Positions 5,491 through 6,290 of a stretch of DNA of 6,290 nt are shown here, one piece after another. A model generated the notes under the pieces. That model ran no database searches. It saw only the letters and a list, made by a program, of their open reading frames with translations, and was not told where the DNA came from. The position numbers and the translations under genes were made by a program. Positions within the stretch are counted from its first letter, which is position 1. Each line of letters opens with the position of its first letter. The stretch lies in assembly GCA_964579325.1 (NCBI GenBank), contig CAZOHN010000208.1, forward strand, positions 1 through 6,290. The letters run 5' to 3'. Source of the DNA: CAZOHN01 sp964579325. GTDB lineage: Bacteria > Pseudomonadota > Alphaproteobacteria > Rhodobacterales > Rhodobacteraceae.

Positions 5491-5582
5491 CGTTCTCGAG
5501 CGGCCGCCCCGCGACCCTGCCGGCGAGGAGTGCCGGAACACCCGCGGATCGCGCGGTTGACCCAGAGGCAGCTTTGTCGTCA

Positions 5583-5632
5583 CGTCGTCATACGCGCACA
5601 GTAGAGCCGTGCGGGTAGTCACGACGGTTTTT
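5583..5632 (+). terminator. Orphan terminator-like hairpin with T5 tail
   Basis: The outer stem CGTCGT (5583-5588) / ACGACG (5621-5626) and inner stem CGCAC (5595-5599) / GTGCG (5609-5613) are joined by a short TAC/GTA helix (5591-5593 with 5615-5617) and small mismatches. The loop has 9 nt. GTTTTT follows at once (5627-5632), the longest T-run after any hairpin in the window. No gene directly precedes it, so it may end a small RNA or the read-through of the upstream transcript. Confidence 0.45.
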
Positions 5633-5652
5633 CAAGCGACTGTTTCACCATA

Positions 5653-5693
5653 GCGCCGCCGTTGCTGGGCCACTGGCCCCGGAACGGCGGCGC
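5653..5693 (+). other. 41-nt hairpin with 11-bp perfect outer stem
   Basis: GCGCCGCCGTT (5653-5663) is the exact reverse complement of AACGGCGGCGC (5683-5693). Inside, after a 3x3 internal loop, GGGCC (5667-5671) pairs with GGCCC (5675-5679) around an ACT loop. AATTCATTT follows, a weak T-rich tail. It lies 85 nt before the oxidoreductase start. It may be a second terminator, an insulator against read-through, or a small mobile palindromic unit. Confidence 0.6.
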
Positions 5694-5728
5694 AATTCAT
5701 TTCCGGCCCCCTCCCCCACCCCATGCCC

Positions 5729-5756
5729 TTGCGCCCGCCCGCCGCGGGTTTAGGCT
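5729..5756 (+). promoter_or_regulatory. Candidate promoter of the oxidoreductase gene
   Basis: TTGCGC (5729-5734) and TAGGCT (5751-5756) are separated by 16 nt, a housekeeping-type arrangement. Transcription would start about 15-20 nt before the ATG at 5779, leaving just room for the AGGAGG site. The match to consensus is partial (TTG of the -35; T, A and final T of the -10). Confidence 0.45.
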
Positions 5757-5768
5757 CCGCCCCGGACC

Positions 5769-5774
5769 AGGAGG
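5769..5774 (+). promoter_or_regulatory. Ribosome binding site of the oxidoreductase gene
   Basis: AGGAGG, a full Shine-Dalgarno core, lies 4 nt before the ATG at 5779 and marks that codon as the start. Confidence 0.7.
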
Positions 5775-5778
5775 CGCA

Positions 5779-6290
5779 ATGGACGATTTCCTCATCATCG
5801 GCGGCGGCATCGCCGGTGTCTCGGCGGCCGCCCGCCTCGCCGTGCTCGGCCGCGTCCGCGTGCTCGAGGCCGAAGACGCGCTGGGTTACCACGCCTCCGG
5901 CCGTTCGGCCGCGCTCTTCGAGGAAGCCTACGGCCTGCCGCCGACCGTGGCCCTCAACCGCGCCAGCCGGGACGACCACATTGCACGCGGCGTCCTGTCT
6001 CCGCGCGGCCTGATGGTCGTGGCGCAATCGCAGGAGCGCGCGGCCTACGACCACGATGTCGACACGATGAACCTCGCGCCGCTCACGCCCGACGAGGCGC
6101 GCGCGATGATTCCCATTCTCGGCCCGGCGCTGGCCTTCGCCGCGCATTCCGACGCCGCGCAGGACATCGACACCGACCTGCTGCTGCAATCCTTCGCCCG
6201 CGAAGCCCGCGCCAACGGCGAGATCGTCACCGGCGCCCGCGCCACCGCCATCGCCCGGACCGCCTCCGGCTGGGCCGTGGACACCGCGCA
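5779..6290 (+). CDS. FAD-dependent amino-acid oxidase/dehydrogenase (DAO family), 3'-truncated
   Basis: The first 170 codons of a flavoenzyme are present without a stop; the family is usually 360-400 residues. Residues 4-13 (F-L-I-I-G-G-G-I-A-G) form the first strand and the dinucleotide-binding turn G8-x-G10-x-x-G13. Glu30, at the end of the second strand (V-R-V-L-E), should hold the ADP ribose. G-Y-H-A-S-G-R-S-A-A (36-45) is the flavin-contacting motif of the DAO family, and D-I-D-T-D (131-135) is also typical. The order and wording of these motifs follow Pseudomonas D-arginine dehydrogenase (DauA) as I remember it, but the residues at its active-site His48 and guanidinium-binding Glu87 appear to be Leu46 and Gly77 here, while its Tyr53 is kept as Tyr51. 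A related amine or amino acid is therefore more likely than D-arginine. No signal peptide is seen, so it is probably cytoplasmic or membrane-associated. It has its own RBS and candidate promoter. Confidence 0.92.
   Translation, partial: MDDFLIIGGGIAGVSAAARLAVLGRVRVLEAEDALGYHASGRSAALFEEAYGLPPTVALNRASRDDHIARGVLSPRGLMVVAQSQERAAYDHDVDTMNLAPLTPDEARAMIPILGPALAFAAHSDAAQDIDTDLLLQSFAREARANGEIVTGARATAIARTASGWAVDTA

Larger units (their letters stand above)
5357..5778 (+). other. Gene-free, inverted-repeat-rich intergenic region
   Basis: About 420 bases separate the terminator from the oxidoreductase start. I see no coding frame with a ribosome binding site on either strand. In order it holds: a bipartite inverted repeat (5375-5426), an AT-rich near-tandem repeat (5461-5490), adjoining CTCGAG/GCGGCCGC palindromes (5495-5507), a direct repeat TGCCGG (5518-5523 and 5531-5536), a TTGACC (5557-5562), a hairpin with five T residues after it (5583-5632), a long hairpin (5653-5693) and a promoter-like pair (5729-5756). 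No tRNA-like T-arm sequence was found. Confidence 0.6.

Noticed and set aside
5495..5507. CTCGAG overlapping GCGGCCGC, which looks like a XhoI-NotI cloning linker.
   Set aside because: No other vector-like sequence surrounds it, and both palindromes are expected to arise in GC-rich DNA. Native sequence is the simpler reading.
5322..5618. A + strand open frame of 98 codons over the same region.
   Set aside because: It starts inside the terminator hairpin, has no ribosome binding site and encodes a composition typical of translated GC-rich noncoding DNA.
5356..5622. An 88-codon minus-strand open frame starting with GTG in the last intergenic region.
   Set aside because: No Shine-Dalgarno sequence, rare AT-rich codons across the AT-rich repeat, and the end lies next to the terminator of the surface-protein gene. 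It looks fortuitous.
4158..5778. CRISPR arrays, tRNA genes or insertion sequences in the two large intergenic regions.
   Set aside because: No regularly spaced long repeats, no tRNA T-arm-like sequence and no transposase fragment were found. The repeats seen are only 6-12 bp.

Overview
The window looks like chromosomal DNA of a GC-rich alphaproteobacterium, most likely of the Rhodobacteraceae. The grounds are very high GC at third codon positions, a nucleoside/BMP-type ABC transporter of the alphaproteobacterial kind, and a secreted protein ending in a VPLPA-CTERM-like sorting tail, a signal common in that family. This placement is inference; no rRNA or other marker gene is present. All five recognised genes are on the + strand, and two are cut by the window edges.

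Region 1 (1-4220) is the end of an ABC importer operon: the C-terminal part of a double-domain ATPase, two inner-membrane permeases of the BPD_transp_2 type, and a BMP/PnrA-family periplasmic binding protein with a twin-arginine-like signal peptide. The first three genes are translationally coupled (4-nt and 1-nt overlaps). A GC-rich hairpin sits between the second permease and the binding-protein gene, and a strong hairpin terminator closes the operon. The likely cargo is a nucleoside, nucleobase or related small molecule, but the exact ligand cannot be read from the sequence.

Region 2 (4221-4601) is a gene-free leader of about 380 bp with a hexamer repeated five times, a 9-bp direct repeat and a small dyad. 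It precedes a monocistronic gene (4602-5300) for a 232-residue exported protein. That protein has an N-terminal signal peptide, a VPVPA / hydrophobic / RRR C-terminal sorting tail, and one single cysteine in an F-C motif followed 48 residues later by F-Q-M-A-V-W. This Cys/Gln arrangement resembles the internal-thioester adhesin domains (TED/TQXA) of Gram-positive bacteria and is the most interesting protein-level observation here. A hairpin terminator follows the gene.

Region 3 (5301-5778) has no gene I can support but is rich in inverted repeats. It holds the terminator, a bipartite inverted repeat, an AT-rich near-tandem repeat, a hairpin followed by five T residues, and a 41-nt hairpin with an 11-bp perfect outer stem. 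A small RNA or leader element is possible. A promoter-like TTGCGC-N16-TAGGCT lies just before the last gene.

Region 4 (5779-6290) is the first 170 codons of an FAD-dependent amino-acid oxidase/dehydrogenase of the DAO family, related to D-arginine dehydrogenase but apparently with different substrate-site residues. It runs off the window end.
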